Shown: piece after piece, positions 52,695-64,000 of the stretch | Position numbering within the stretch: the stretch's first letter is position 1 | Layout of the letters: each line of letters begins with the position of its first letter | NCBI RefSeq assembly: GCF_002743055.1 | Contig: NZ_PDYM01000015.1 | Coordinates: 1-64,000 of the forward strand | DNA length: 64,000 bases | Direction of reading: 5' to 3' | Origin: Sporosarcina sp. P13 | Lineage (GTDB): Bacteria > Bacillota > Bacilli > Bacillales_A > Planococcaceae | The notes under the pieces: generated by a model | What the model was told of the DNA's origin: nothing | The model's database searches: none | The model's input: only the letters and a program-made list of their open reading frames with translations | Made by a program: the position numbers and the translations under genes

Positions 52695-53698
52695 CTCATC
52701 GTGTAGTGTATCGGTGTTGTCCCTTTCTTCTCCAATAAAATACTAGTTCCAATTGCTATACATGTTAATGGATTTTTTGCGATGAAAACAGGAGCATTCA
52801 ATTCTTCTGAGAGCAACGTATCAATACCGGGAAGTAATGCACCGCCACCTATAAGAATAATTCCATGATCCATAATGTCCGTAACAAGTTCAGGTGGTGT
52901 TTTTTCGACTACTGTTTTAGCAGTATGCACAATTTTTCTAATCGGTGGATGTAGTGCTTTATTGATTTCCTCTGCAGTGATCATCAATGTTTTAGGAAAA
53001 CCAGTCCCTAAATCGCGACCGTGAATCGCTATCGCACGAGGTTTTTCATCACTTGGAAGTACTAGTCCAATGTCCTTCTTCACTTGTTCCGCAGTTCGTT
53101 CCCCTACATACATATGATGATGTTTTTTTATATGCTGGATAATTTGTTCATCAAACGCTTTGCCTGCCGTATTGGTAGTCTCAAACGACACAATATCGCC
53201 CATTGATAGCACTGTGGCATCTGTTGTACCTGCTCCTATATCGATAATCATATGACCTGCTGGTTGAGAACTATCTATACCTGCACCAATCGCCGCAACT
53301 TTCGGTTCAATCTTTATACTAATCTGCTTACCGCCTGATAGTTCCACTACTTGGCGTATTACGTTCTGTTCAACACGCGTTGTATGGGCAGGGCAGCAAA
53401 TTACGATTCGCGGCCTAGATAAAAGACTTTTCCCTAGTATTTGATTAAGAAAATGGCTAAGCATGGCACACGCCAGTTCAAAATCCGCTATAAAACCATA
53501 TTGCATGGGATACAGTACTTTTATATTTTCTGAAGTTCGTCCAATCATTTCGTATGCTTGCTGTCCGAAAGCTATGTTTTTCTTCGTATTCTTATCAATG
53601 GCCACGACTGCAGGTTCATTAATGACGATCCCTCTACCCTTTACATATATCCGTATAGTAGCTGTTCCTAAATCTATTCCAATATCTTTCGAAAACAT
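52691..53698 (-). CDS. mbl: MreB-family rod-shape protein Mbl
   Basis: A bacterial actin that guides side-wall synthesis. KDIGIDLGTATIRIYVKGRG is phosphate-1, IIDIGAGTTDATVLSMGDI phosphate-2, and GIILIGGGALLPGIDTLL the adenosine site. 335 aa. The neighbour flhO supports Mbl rather than MreB. Start ATG 53698 follows a G-rich run that acts as ribosome site. Confidence 0.92.
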   Translation of the reverse strand: MFSKDIGIDLGTATIRIYVKGRGIVINEPAVVAIDKNTKKNIAFGQQAYEMIGRTSENIKVLYPMQYGFIADFELACAMLSHFLNQILGKSLLSRPRIVICCPAHTTRVEQNVIRQVVELSGGKQISIKIEPKVAAIGAGIDSSQPAGHMIIDIGAGTTDATVLSMGDIVSFETTNTAGKAFDEQIIQHIKKHHHMYVGERTAEQVKKDIGLVLPSDEKPRAIAIHGRDLGTGFPKTLMITAEEINKALHPPIRKIVHTAKTVVEKTPPELVTDIMDHGIILIGGGALLPGIDTLLSEELNAPVFIAKNPLTCIAIGTSILLEKKGTTPIHYTMS

Positions 53699-53861
53699 CA
53701 CGACCGCCCCCCCATCCGTCCTATCAGGTTATACTCTCTAGCTGTTCATTCTATCATATTTCCACTTTAAACAGCATGATTCGACTGGCTTATTGTAAAG
53801 GTTGTCGGAACTTGTCGTTGTTTGTCATCACGATAGATTATGTTTTTATACATAACAAGAA

Positions 53862-53903
53862 AACCATCAGCTACAAGCAACTGAATTTGCTTGTAGCTGA
53901 TGG

Positions 53904-53905
<2 letters not shown>
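53862..53905. terminator. Terminator of glpK
   Basis: AACCATCAGCTACAAGCAA and TTGCTTGTAGCTGATGGTT: 19-bp perfect arms with a 6-nt loop. It overlaps the glpK stop. Confidence 0.93.
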
Positions 53906-55424
<1,519 letters not shown>

Positions 55425-55460
55425 TTACTATTATACACTTTCTTTCATATCCATAACGGA

Positions 55461-55489
55461 AAAAGACAGCGACACGAGCGCTGTCTTTT
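55461..55489. terminator. Terminator of spoIIID
   Basis: AAAAGACAGCG and CGCTGTCTTTT arms with a short loop. It lies 50 bases past the spoIIID stop. Confidence 0.85.
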
Positions 55490-55537
55490 CAGTATTGCTA
55501 GTAGCTGTATAGTTATGAGATATAATCTGCATTTATT

Positions 55538-55816
55538 CTAGCTTTTCACATCTTCTTTTTGCGCAAGATTTTCATTTTTCCATTTCTGGCGGGTGGCTTC
55601 TCCTCCGCGCAAGTGGCGGATGGATTTATGATAAGCAAGAATTTCAGCGACTTGTTGTGAAAGGCCGGGATCTACATTCGGCAGTCGCTCGGTCAAATCT
55701 TTGTGGACCGTACTTTTAGAATAGCCGGTCGCATTGGCTAACGCGCGCACTGTCAGTTTTGTTTCGATTAACAGCTTTCCTAGACGTACGCAACGCCTTC
55801 TAATTTGCTCGTGCAC
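55538..55816 (-). CDS. spoIIID: Sporulation transcription regulator SpoIIID
   Basis: Mother-cell DNA-binding protein that tunes SigE and SigK genes. The HTH is TVRALANATGYSKSTVHKDL, and the conserved C-terminal part is AEILAYHKSIRHLRGGEATR. Starting at GTG 55816 (AAGGAAGAGGG upstream) gives MHEQIRRRCVRLGKL, which aligns with the B. subtilis N-terminus. The in-frame upstream start is too close to its ribosome site. A good SigE promoter lies 45 bases upstream. Confidence 0.95.
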   Translation of the reverse strand: MHEQIRRRCVRLGKLLIETKLTVRALANATGYSKSTVHKDLTERLPNVDPGLSQQVAEILAYHKSIRHLRGGEATRQKWKNENLAQKEDVKS

Positions 55817-55857
55817 GCCCTCTTCCTTTCTCTTTTTCACTCCTTTTGGTGTTTTAT

Positions 55858-55886
55858 TGTATGCGGTTACTCGGGAACATATGAAA
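55858..55886 (-). promoter_or_regulatory. SigE promoter of spoIIID
   Basis: Minus strand TCATATG, 14 bp, CATACAAT. The -10 is a perfect match to the SigE consensus. spoIIID is SigE-dependent in B. subtilis. Confidence 0.8.
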
Positions 55887-55916
55887 AAGCCATTCCGGGG
55901 GGCTGGAATGGCTTAG
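55886..55916 (-). terminator. Terminator of spoIIQ
   Basis: GCCATTCC/GGAATGGC arms with flanking AAAAA/TTTTT. It directly abuts the spoIIID -35, insulating it. Confidence 0.85.
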
Positions 55917-55927
55917 TGCGTACTATG

Positions 55928-56584
55928 TTAGAATGCTAAGTAATCATGTGGATTAACTGCTACGCCATCTTGACGTATTTCAAATTGCAAGTGGACACCA
56001 GCTTCTGGATTCCACTCATTTTGAGTCGTTGTCGCCAGCACTTGTCCTTGTTGCACTTGATCGCCTTCTTTCACGATTACACCGGTTAGCGAACCGTAAA
56101 CAGTCGTCATACCGTCTGCGTGTTTCAGCTTGATCTCCGTGCCTTTAAATGAATCTACTATGACTTCTTCTACCGTTCCACTCATCGCCGCTACTACTTC
56201 AAACGGCTCTCCTTCGATGGAAAGCGATAGACCTTCACTTGTCACATAAGATTGCTTGAATACGAGCAAGGCCTTTTCACGGACCGACTCATCTGCTTCG
56301 GGATCATAAAATTCTTGTAAAATAGCGACTTGCTCTACTTGGTCTTCATGAATTGGATACTTCAGTGTTTCTTTAGATGCATTTGTTTCTACCGTGGCAT
56401 TTTCTTTAGGCTGATCGATCTTCGCGACTTCTGACGGTGTTGCATCATTCGTTGTCAGTGCGGAGTATCCCCAAACCATGCCGATGAATAGGAGCGCGAC
56501 GCTCGTATAAATGGCAGGCCAGAACCAGCCGTTTTTCATTTTCTTCTTCTCCTGAGAAGGGGCCTTTGGTTTTTCTTCTCTCAT
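55928..56584 (-). CDS. spoIIQ: SpoIIQ-like forespore protein (degenerate M23 peptidase fold)
   Basis: A forespore membrane protein whose outer domain meets SpoIIIAH in the engulfing mother cell. One N-terminal helix (AIYTSVALLFIGMVWGYSAL) precedes a linker and a LytM-like domain (residues 130-215). The catalytic HxxxD region is missing (GEPFEVVAAMSGTVEEVIVD), and the HxH motif reads HLQFEI, so a zinc enzyme is unlikely. ATG 56584 has GAGGTG six bases upstream. It lies between spoIID and spoIIID. Confidence 0.88.
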   Translation of the reverse strand: MREEKPKAPSQEKKKMKNGWFWPAIYTSVALLFIGMVWGYSALTTNDATPSEVAKIDQPKENATVETNASKETLKYPIHEDQVEQVAILQEFYDPEADESVREKALLVFKQSYVTSEGLSLSIEGEPFEVVAAMSGTVEEVIVDSFKGTEIKLKHADGMTTVYGSLTGVIVKEGDQVQQGQVLATTTQNEWNPEAGVHLQFEIRQDGVAVNPHDYLAF

Positions 56585-56614
56585 GTTCATCACCTCATTT
56601 GCATTCTGAGCAAG

Positions 56615-57562
56615 TTATGAGGATTTTAAACATTCCCCTTCAGGTAAATTTATTTTTTGTATTTTTGTACCTGTATAATAATGTGTTAAGATTTGTTCCG
56701 CACTCCAACCTTTCTGCGCAAATGCCTCGGCCCCATATTGACTCATACCCACACCATGGCCGTATCCTACAGTCGTTACATGGACAATTTGGTTGTTGAC
56801 ATCATAGGCGATATTGAAATCTGTTGAAGCTAAATGAAGCTTTTCCCGAATTTGTCGACCGCTCGTTTCATATTGACCTGAGACAATTTTTTGGACACGT
56901 CCTGTCTGATTTCTAACTAATTGAAGTTCACGAAATTGATTGGCATCCCAATTCAAGCCTAATTTTCGATTCCATTCTGTTAATTTTAATTGCTGCTGGC
57001 GTTCTACTGTCGGGGCTACGTCTTCTTCACCTGGGCTTTCTACACTTTGTAAGTACTCAACTGGATTTCCACTAAAGTTTTGAGCGGCTTCTGTTTTACC
57101 GTTAGATGTAGAGAAGAACATAGCGGAGATTATTTCTTCCCCATGAACGATGATTTCTCCTTTCGTCGCTTCCGCTGCGAGCCTGATCTTTTTCTCATTG
57201 CCCTTATACGATTTGCCCCAGCGTTCCTTACGTTCAGCTTCCGTGCGATAGACTTGGGCAGATACACCCTTCGCAATCGGCTTAGCCCCTTTATCTGTAT
57301 TACGCGCTGCATACGTGCGTGCTGCAATCACTTGAGCCTTTAGTGCCTCCTCATGAAAGTCTGCTGGCATCTCTCCGGCAACCACACCGACTACATACTC
57401 TTCAAGCGGTAGCGGCTCGTCCACACCTATGACCGTAATCATAATATCGCAATAGTTCTCCTCTCGTTGGTCTACCAGTTTTACATCTGGTGCTTGTCTT
57501 GCAAGAATTGGAATAAAGAATAAAGAAAGAATGATGAATAAAAGGAGTAGTTTTTTGTACAT
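56615..57562 (-). CDS. spoIID: Stage II sporulation protein D (peptidoglycan lytic enzyme)
   Basis: A mother-cell enzyme that degrades septal peptidoglycan with SpoIIM and SpoIIP during engulfment. One N-terminal helix (LLLLFIILSLFFIPILA) is followed by LEEYVVGVVAGEMPADFHEE (catalytic Glu), EALKAQVIAARTYAARN and VGYGHGVGMSQYGAEAFAQ. 315 aa. No Shine-Dalgarno lies before the ATG. A SigE-like -10 (CATATAGT) ends five bases before it, so the mRNA may be leaderless. It is separated from murA by array 4. Confidence 0.95.
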   Translation of the reverse strand: MYKKLLLLFIILSLFFIPILARQAPDVKLVDQREENYCDIMITVIGVDEPLPLEEYVVGVVAGEMPADFHEEALKAQVIAARTYAARNTDKGAKPIAKGVSAQVYRTEAERKERWGKSYKGNEKKIRLAAEATKGEIIVHGEEIISAMFFSTSNGKTEAAQNFSGNPVEYLQSVESPGEEDVAPTVERQQQLKLTEWNRKLGLNWDANQFRELQLVRNQTGRVQKIVSGQYETSGRQIREKLHLASTDFNIAYDVNNQIVHVTTVGYGHGVGMSQYGAEAFAQKGWSAEQILTHYYTGTKIQKINLPEGECLKSS

Positions 57563-57567
57563 ACTGG

Positions 57568-57596
57568 ACTATATGCGATTTATTTGAGTGGTATTC
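57568..57596 (-). promoter_or_regulatory. SigE-like promoter abutting spoIID
   Basis: Minus strand GAATACC, 14 bp, CATATAGT. Transcription would begin at or next to the ATG at 57562. Confidence 0.55.
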
Positions 57597-57652
57597 CTTG
57601 AGCGGGGATGAATCATCCGGTTTGGTGGTGGTGTCTCAATGAACTTGGGGGA

Positions 57653-58190
57653 ATGCTCATAGGGCCTGGCTTCGCGCTCATTGAAACCGGCCACGCGCTC
57701 ATTGAACACGGCGGTGCGCTCATAGAACTCGGCTACGCGATCATTGAACACGGCGGTGCGCTCATAGAACTCGGCTTTGCGATCATTGAACTCGGCTACG
57801 CGATCATTGAACACGGCGGTGCGCTCATAGAACTCGGCTACGCGATCATTGAACACGGCGGTGCGCTCATAGAACTCGGCTTCGCGATCATTGAACACGG
57901 CCAAGCGCTCATAGAACTCGGCTTCGCGCTCATAAAACCCGGCTTCGCGATCATAGAACCCAGCTTCGCGATCATTGAACCCGGCCACGCGCTCATAGAA
58001 CTCGGCGGTGCGCTCATAGAACTCGGCTTCGCGATCATAGAACTCGGCGGTGCGCTCATAGAACTCGGCTTCGCGCTCATAAAACCTGGCTACACGCTCA
58101 TAAAACACGGCTTCGCGCTCATAGAACCCAGTTCCACGCTCATTGAACCCGGCTCCGCGCTCATAGAACCCAGGTCAACGATCATAGAAC
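57653..58190 (-). repeat. 21-bp tandem repeat array 4 (26 units, opposite orientation)
   Basis: 26 units at exact 21-bp steps. On the minus strand the core is GTTCTATGAGCGC, and a variant GTTCAATGATCGC is mixed in. The tails include GAAGCCGA and ACCGCCGT-like forms. It is in the opposite orientation to arrays 1-3. It lies between the terminator of murA and the spoIID promoter. Lack of stops leaves long ORFs open on both strands. Confidence 0.97.
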
Positions 58191-58211
58191 TACAACAACT
58201 AATCCAAAAAC

Positions 58212-58249
58212 ACAAAAAAGCCACGAACATTGAAGTGTTCATGACTTTT
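58212..58249 (-). terminator. Terminator of murA
   Basis: Minus strand GTCATGAACA and TGTTCGTGGC arms (G-U pairs allowed), loop CTTCAA, then TTTTTTG. Array 4 begins about 20 bases further on. Confidence 0.85.
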
Positions 58250-58259
58250 CCTATATGCA

Positions 58260-59552
58260 TTATACAAACTGAGATTCTGTGATTTCTTGTTCTGTCGAAA
58301 CGCGTGTGATATCTGCGCCGAGTGCTTTAAGCTTCTTGTCGAAGTCAACATAGCCGCGATCTAAGTGAATAAGTTCAGTAACTCGTGTAACACCTTCTGC
58401 AACAAGGCCCGCTAGAATTAGTGATGCAGCGGCACGCAAATCAGTTGCTGCAACTTCAGCACCTTGAATTTTAGAAGGTCCTGAAACGATAACAGAGCGT
58501 CCTTCAATTTTCACGTCAGCATTCATACGGCGGAATTCCTCTACGTGCATGAAACGATTTTCAAATACCGTCTCAGTCAATACGCCAATTCCTGTAGCCT
58601 TCAACATCAATGCCATCATTTGCGACTGCATATCTGTCGGGAATCCTGGGTGTGGCATAGTTTTTAAGTCAACAGCTTTAAGTGGATGCTTCGCCGTCAC
58701 GCGAACACCTTCATCTAATTCTGTGATGACTACGCCCATTTCAGTCATTTTGGAGATCAAAGCAGTCAAGTGCTCAGGTACTGCATTTTCGATGACAATG
58801 TCACCCTGTGTAATAGCGGCCGCAACCATGAATGTTCCGGCTTCGATACGGTCTGGAATAATGTGATGTGTAGTTGCATAAAGTGTAGGAACACCCTCAA
58901 TACGAATATTATCCGTACCAGCTCCAACTACTTTACCACCCATTTCATTGATGAAATTAGCCAAGTCGACGATTTCCGGTTCTTTTGCAGCGTTCTCGAT
59001 TATAGTTATACCTTCTGCCAACGCAGCAGCCGTCATGATGTTTTCCGTTGCTCCAACACTTGGGAAGTCCAAATAAATTTTCGCACCTTTTAATCGTCCG
59101 TCCACTTTCGCTTCAACATGTCCATGTCCAAAGGTAATCTCCGCGCCCATAGCTTCGAAACCTTTTAAATGTTGGTCGATTGGTCTTGATCCGATTGCAC
59201 AGCCACCTGGTAATGCGACACGAGCAAATCCGTTACGCGCCAATAACGGACCCATTACTAAGATGGATGCGCGCATTTTACGTACAAACTCAAATTGTGC
59301 TTCATCAGCTAGTCTACCCCGTGAATCAACAATGACTTCATTTCTTTCTGGGTCATGCGTAATTTTCGCATTCAAGCTCTTCAACACTTCGTTGATTGTT
59401 CGCACATCCGAAAGACTAGGAACATCACGAATGACGTTCACCCCTTCAGATGCTAATAAAGCAGCAGCCAATATTGGTAATACCGCGTTCTTCGCACCTT
59501 CTACACGTACGTTCCCTTGTAAAGTCCGTCCGCCTTTAATAATAATTTTTTC
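58260..59552 (-). CDS. murA: UDP-N-acetylglucosamine 1-carboxyvinyltransferase
   Basis: First committed step of peptidoglycan synthesis: adds enolpyruvate from PEP to UDP-GlcNAc. [20 protein letters not shown] and [15 protein letters not shown] open the first domain. The catalytic Cys is in [18 protein letters not shown], so fosfomycin sensitivity at this target is expected. The GTG start at 59552 has GGAGGGG seven bases before it. It is the MurAA copy by its neighbours (ywzB, atp operon, spoIID). Confidence 0.96.
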   Translation of the reverse strand, partial: EKIIIKGGRTLQGNVRVEGAKNAVLPILAAALLASEGVNVIRDVPSLSDVRTINEVLKSLNAKITHDPERNEVIVDSRGRLADEAQFEFVRKMRASILVMGPLLARNGFARVALPGGCAIGSRPIDQHLKGFEAMGAEITFGHGHVEAKVDGRLKGAKIYLDFPSVGATENIMTAAALAEGITIIENAAKEPEIVDLANFINEMGGKVVGAGTDNIRIEGVPTLYATTHHIIPDRIEAGTFMVAAAITQGDIVIENAVPEHLTALISKMTEMGVVITELDEGVRVTAKHPLKAVDLKTMPHPGFPTDMQSQMMALMLKATGIGVLTETVFENRFMHVEEFRRMNADVKIEGRSVIVSGPSKIQGAEVAATDLRAAASLILAGLVAEGVTRVTELIHLDRGYVDFDKKLKALGADITRVSTEQEITESQFV

Positions 59553-59982
59553 CACCAGTAGCCCCTCCGTGTCCAATTTATCATTCTACCCACAGCCTAT
59601 TATCAGAAATTATCAGTAATTATTTTCAATGTCATGTCAATATCTTAGTCAAATAGAGTACTTTACATGTAAAACATATACTATTGTACCTTGTATAACT
59701 TTACTAGACAAGTAACTTCTGGCGCAATTTCGGGTTATTTCTTGCGTGATTCAGTATATGTGATGTTTCGACAGAATGTGCTTCGTATACAACACAAAAT
59801 AGAAACCACACTACAGTTCATACCCTACTTTCTTGCAATACACACTTTTTTTGAATCATTTTTTAATGTGTCAACATACAGATTATTCGCTGGCACTATA
59901 CGATACATTATAGTTTTGATTTCTTTCAGCCAATGTTCTAATTCCCGTTGCCTTTTTCATGTAGAGCTTCAGCTGAAGGAAA
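59553..59982. other. Intergenic region between ywzB and murA
   Basis: About 430 bases. A TTGACA on the minus strand (59635-59640) has TGATAAT-like -10s 19-20 bp away, so it is a likely but irregular murA promoter. B. subtilis has ywmB here, but I see no matching gene; only short ORFs without ribosome sites remain. Confidence 0.5.
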
Positions 59983-60216
59983 TCAAAACCACGTAGACCA
60001 TCTTCCTGACCAATAGGATATGTCTAAAAAGAATTTTGATACAGTGGAACCAATTGCAATACTTAACAAAATAAACAAAAGTTGTGTTTGAAACACACGA
60101 TTTTTTCGGATGATGGCTTCTGGGAGAATCGCTTGTAATGCATAGAAACTAATACCGATGAAAAAAATGTGCGAAACAATTGCGAGTAATGGATTACTGC
60201 CGAGCATGCTATCCAT
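59983..60216 (-). CDS. ywzB: DUF1146 membrane protein YwzB
   Basis: 77 aa with two membrane helices (LLAIVSHIFFIGISFYALQA and TQLLFILLSIAIGSTVSKFF). The ending FLDISYWS and its place right after the atp operon fit YwzB. Function unknown. AAAGGGG precedes the ATG. Confidence 0.88.
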   Translation of the reverse strand: MDSMLGSNPLLAIVSHIFFIGISFYALQAILPEAIIRKNRVFQTQLLFILLSIAIGSTVSKFFLDISYWSGRWSTWF

Positions 60217-60240
60217 TGATCAAACCCCTTTCTTTACTTG

Positions 60241-60280
60241 AAAAAAGGGCGTACAGAAACAAAGTCTGTCCGCCCTTTCT
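60241..60280. terminator. Terminator of the atp operon
   Basis: AAAGGGCGTACAGA and TCTGTCCGCCCTTT arms (one mismatch), loop AACAAAG, T-runs at both sides. Confidence 0.92.
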
Positions 60281-60286
60281 CACTAT

Positions 60287-60691
60287 TTATATACGTTGCT
60301 CATACACTTGTATACGGTTGATGGCACGCTTCAAATCAAGTTCAGCCAAGCGTTGCTGAAGATCATCTAACTTGTTCTTCAAATCATTTTCTGCTTTTTC
60401 AGCTGCTTTCTTTGCTCGAGCGATATCAATGGACTCAGCCATTTCAGCACTCTGCGCTAGCACAGTAACCACTTCGGGACGGACCTCAATGAAACCTCCG
60501 TGGACTGCGACAGTTTTTGTCTCACCATCTGTTTTAAGGCGAAGTGCACCAATTTGAAGTGGTGCTACCATAGCGATGTGGCCGGGAAGAACCCCGATCT
60601 CACCAGCTTCGGTAACTGCAATCACCATGTTCGCATCCATTTCACAAACAGGGCCGTCGGGAGTGACGATATTCACTTTGATTTTACTCAT
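60287..60691 (-). CDS. atpC: ATP synthase epsilon subunit
   Basis: Central-stalk subunit of F1. IKVNIVTPDGPVCEMDANMV and EIGVLPGHIAMVAPLQIGAL form the beta-sandwich. The helical end ARAKKAAEKAENDLKNKLDD can clamp the motor. 134 aa. Last gene of the operon, 24 bases after atpD. Confidence 0.97.
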   Translation of the reverse strand: MSKIKVNIVTPDGPVCEMDANMVIAVTEAGEIGVLPGHIAMVAPLQIGALRLKTDGETKTVAVHGGFIEVRPEVVTVLAQSAEMAESIDIARAKKAAEKAENDLKNKLDDLQQRLAELDLKRAINRIQVYEQRI

Positions 60692-60715
60692 TTTTTTCCC
60701 TCCTGGTCCCTTTTC

Positions 60716-63027
<2,312 letters not shown>

Positions 63028-63066
63028 CTATTCACCACCTTTATTTTAAGATCCATTCAATTGAAA

Positions 63067-64000
63067 TTACGCTTCAGAAGTTACGAAGTTTTTCTTGAAT
63101 TCGTTGAACGCTGCGCTCATTACGTCATCAGCTGGAAGATCTTTCGTCGTACGGATGTGATCATACACTTCCGTATGGTTAGATTCTAACCAGCTAGTGA
63201 TTTCACTTTCAAAACGCAATACGTCTTTTACTGGAATATCGTCAAGGTAACCGCGTGTCAGTGCATATAGACTGATTACTTGGTATTCGACTTTCAACGG
63301 CTTGTTCAAGTCCTGCTTTAAGATTTCAACTGTACGCTGACCGCGGTCTAGTTTAGCTCTTGTCGTTGGATCTAGATCTGAACCGAATTGTGAGAATGCT
63401 TCTAATTCACGGAATGCTGCCAAGTCCAAACGAAGTGTACCGGCAACTTTCTTCATCGCTTTAATTTGCGCTGATCCACCTACACGGGATACGGAAAGAC
63501 CTGCGTTGATCGCTGGACGTACGCCTGAGAAGAATAGATCGGATTGAAGGAAGATTTGTCCATCCGTAATTGAAATTACGTTTGTTGGGATATAAGCAGA
63601 GATATCTCCAGCTTGTGTCTCAACGAACGGCAATGCTGTAATAGAACCTGCTCCTAGTGAGTCATTCAACTTTGCAGCACGCTCAAGTAGGCGGCTGTGT
63701 AGGTAGAAGACATCTCCTGGGTAAGCTTCACGACCTGGAGGACGACGAAGTAGCAAGGAAAGTTCACGGTAAGCTGCTGCTTGTTTAGATAGATCATCAT
63801 AAACGATTAGCACGTGTTTGCCTTCGAACATAAATTCTTCTGCCATCGAAATACCTGTATACGGTGCTAAGAATAGCATTGGAGACGGGCTTGATGCAGA
63901 TGCAGTAACAACGATTGTGTAGTCAAGAGCACCGTTCTTACGTAGCGTTTCAACAACTCCACGAACAGTAGATTCTTTTTGACCAATTGCAACATAGATA
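63067..64000 (-). CDS. atpA: ATP synthase alpha subunit, 5' end outside window
   Basis: Only the C-terminal 311 or so residues are present. The frame is open to the window edge ([19 protein letters not shown], then [18 protein letters not shown]). [20 protein letters not shown] and the Arg-finger region [20 protein letters not shown] are family hallmarks. An internal ATG at 63879 is not the start. Confidence 0.98.
   Translation of the reverse strand, partial: IYVAIGQKESTVRGVVETLRKNGALDYTIVVTASASSPSPMLFLAPYTGISMAEEFMFEGKHVLIVYDDLSKQAAAYRELSLLLRRPPGREAYPGDVFYLHSRLLERAAKLNDSLGAGSITALPFVETQAGDISAYIPTNVISITDGQIFLQSDLFFSGVRPAINAGLSVSRVGGSAQIKAMKKVAGTLRLDLAAFRELEAFSQFGSDLDPTTRAKLDRGQRTVEILKQDLNKPLKVEYQVISLYALTRGYLDDIPVKDVLRFESEITSWLESNHTEVYDHIRTTKDLPADDVMSAAFNEFKKNFVTSEA

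Noticed and set aside
59691..59996. 101-codon plus-strand ORF upstream of ywzB
   Set aside because: It overlaps the end of ywzB, lacks a ribosome site, and lies in the murA promoter region. It does not match YwmB, which would be on the other strand.

Overview
The window reads as a low-to-mid GC, endospore-forming Firmicute of the Planococcaceae, most likely Sporosarcina or a close relative (inference). The evidence is Bacillus-type sporulation genes (spoIIID, spoIIQ, spoIID), the Bacillus flhO/flhP/mbl/fabZ and murA/ywzB/atp neighbourhoods, SLH-anchored surface proteins whose leader and first SLH repeat resemble Sporosarcina/Lysinibacillus S-layer proteins, and strong AGGAGG-type ribosome sites. 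Almost every gene from 1.1 to 41.9 kb and from 46.4 kb to the end is on the minus strand.

Layout. 0-1.1 kb: the 3' part of an IS3-family element. 1.1-20.7 kb: a capsule/exopolysaccharide locus. Its proximal part is a YwqC/YwqD/YwqE-type tyrosine-kinase module. Next come PglF/PglE/PglC/PglD-like proteins that should make UDP-N,N'-diacetylbacillosamine and load it on undecaprenyl phosphate. A UDP-HexNAc 4-epimerase and a UDP-HexNAc 6-dehydrogenase follow, then glycosyltransferases, a polymerase, a flippase, a pyruvyltransferase-like protein and a nitroreductase-like protein. The distal 1-10 kb are visibly AT-rich, as expected of exchanged capsule genes. 20.7-35.3 kb: a cell-surface region with a VanZ-like protein, two SLH proteins, a large Ig-repeat S-layer-like protein, TagA/WecC wall-polymer genes, an S41 peptidase and an SLH-CAP protein. 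35.4-42 kb: a NERD protein, a YknX/YknW-like pair and small unknowns. 42-48 kb: ywqB-ywqA (SWIM and SNF2), ssb, ywpF. 48.7-64 kb: conserved core with fabZ, epuA-like, flhP, flhO, mbl, glpK, spoIIID, spoIIQ, spoIID, murA, ywzB and atpC-D-G-A.

Two things stand out. First, the S-layer-like ORF ending at 26267 is followed by an ORF-less group II intron (about 25462-26226) with clear domains V and VI. Directly after its predicted 3' splice site is a 132-codon ORF that has no start site of its own and stops just before a terminator. This resembles the alternatively spliced group II intron in a Clostridium tetani surface-layer gene, and could give this cell more than one S-layer isoform. Second, four intergenic arrays of a 21-bp repeat (21, 24, 28 and 26 units) share the core TTCTATGAGCGC. 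They lie within about 23 kb, and each sits against a transcription terminator. The repeats happen to be free of stops in several frames, so they generate long spurious ORFs on both strands, but nothing supports translation. Two of the arrays flank the NERD gene as direct repeats.
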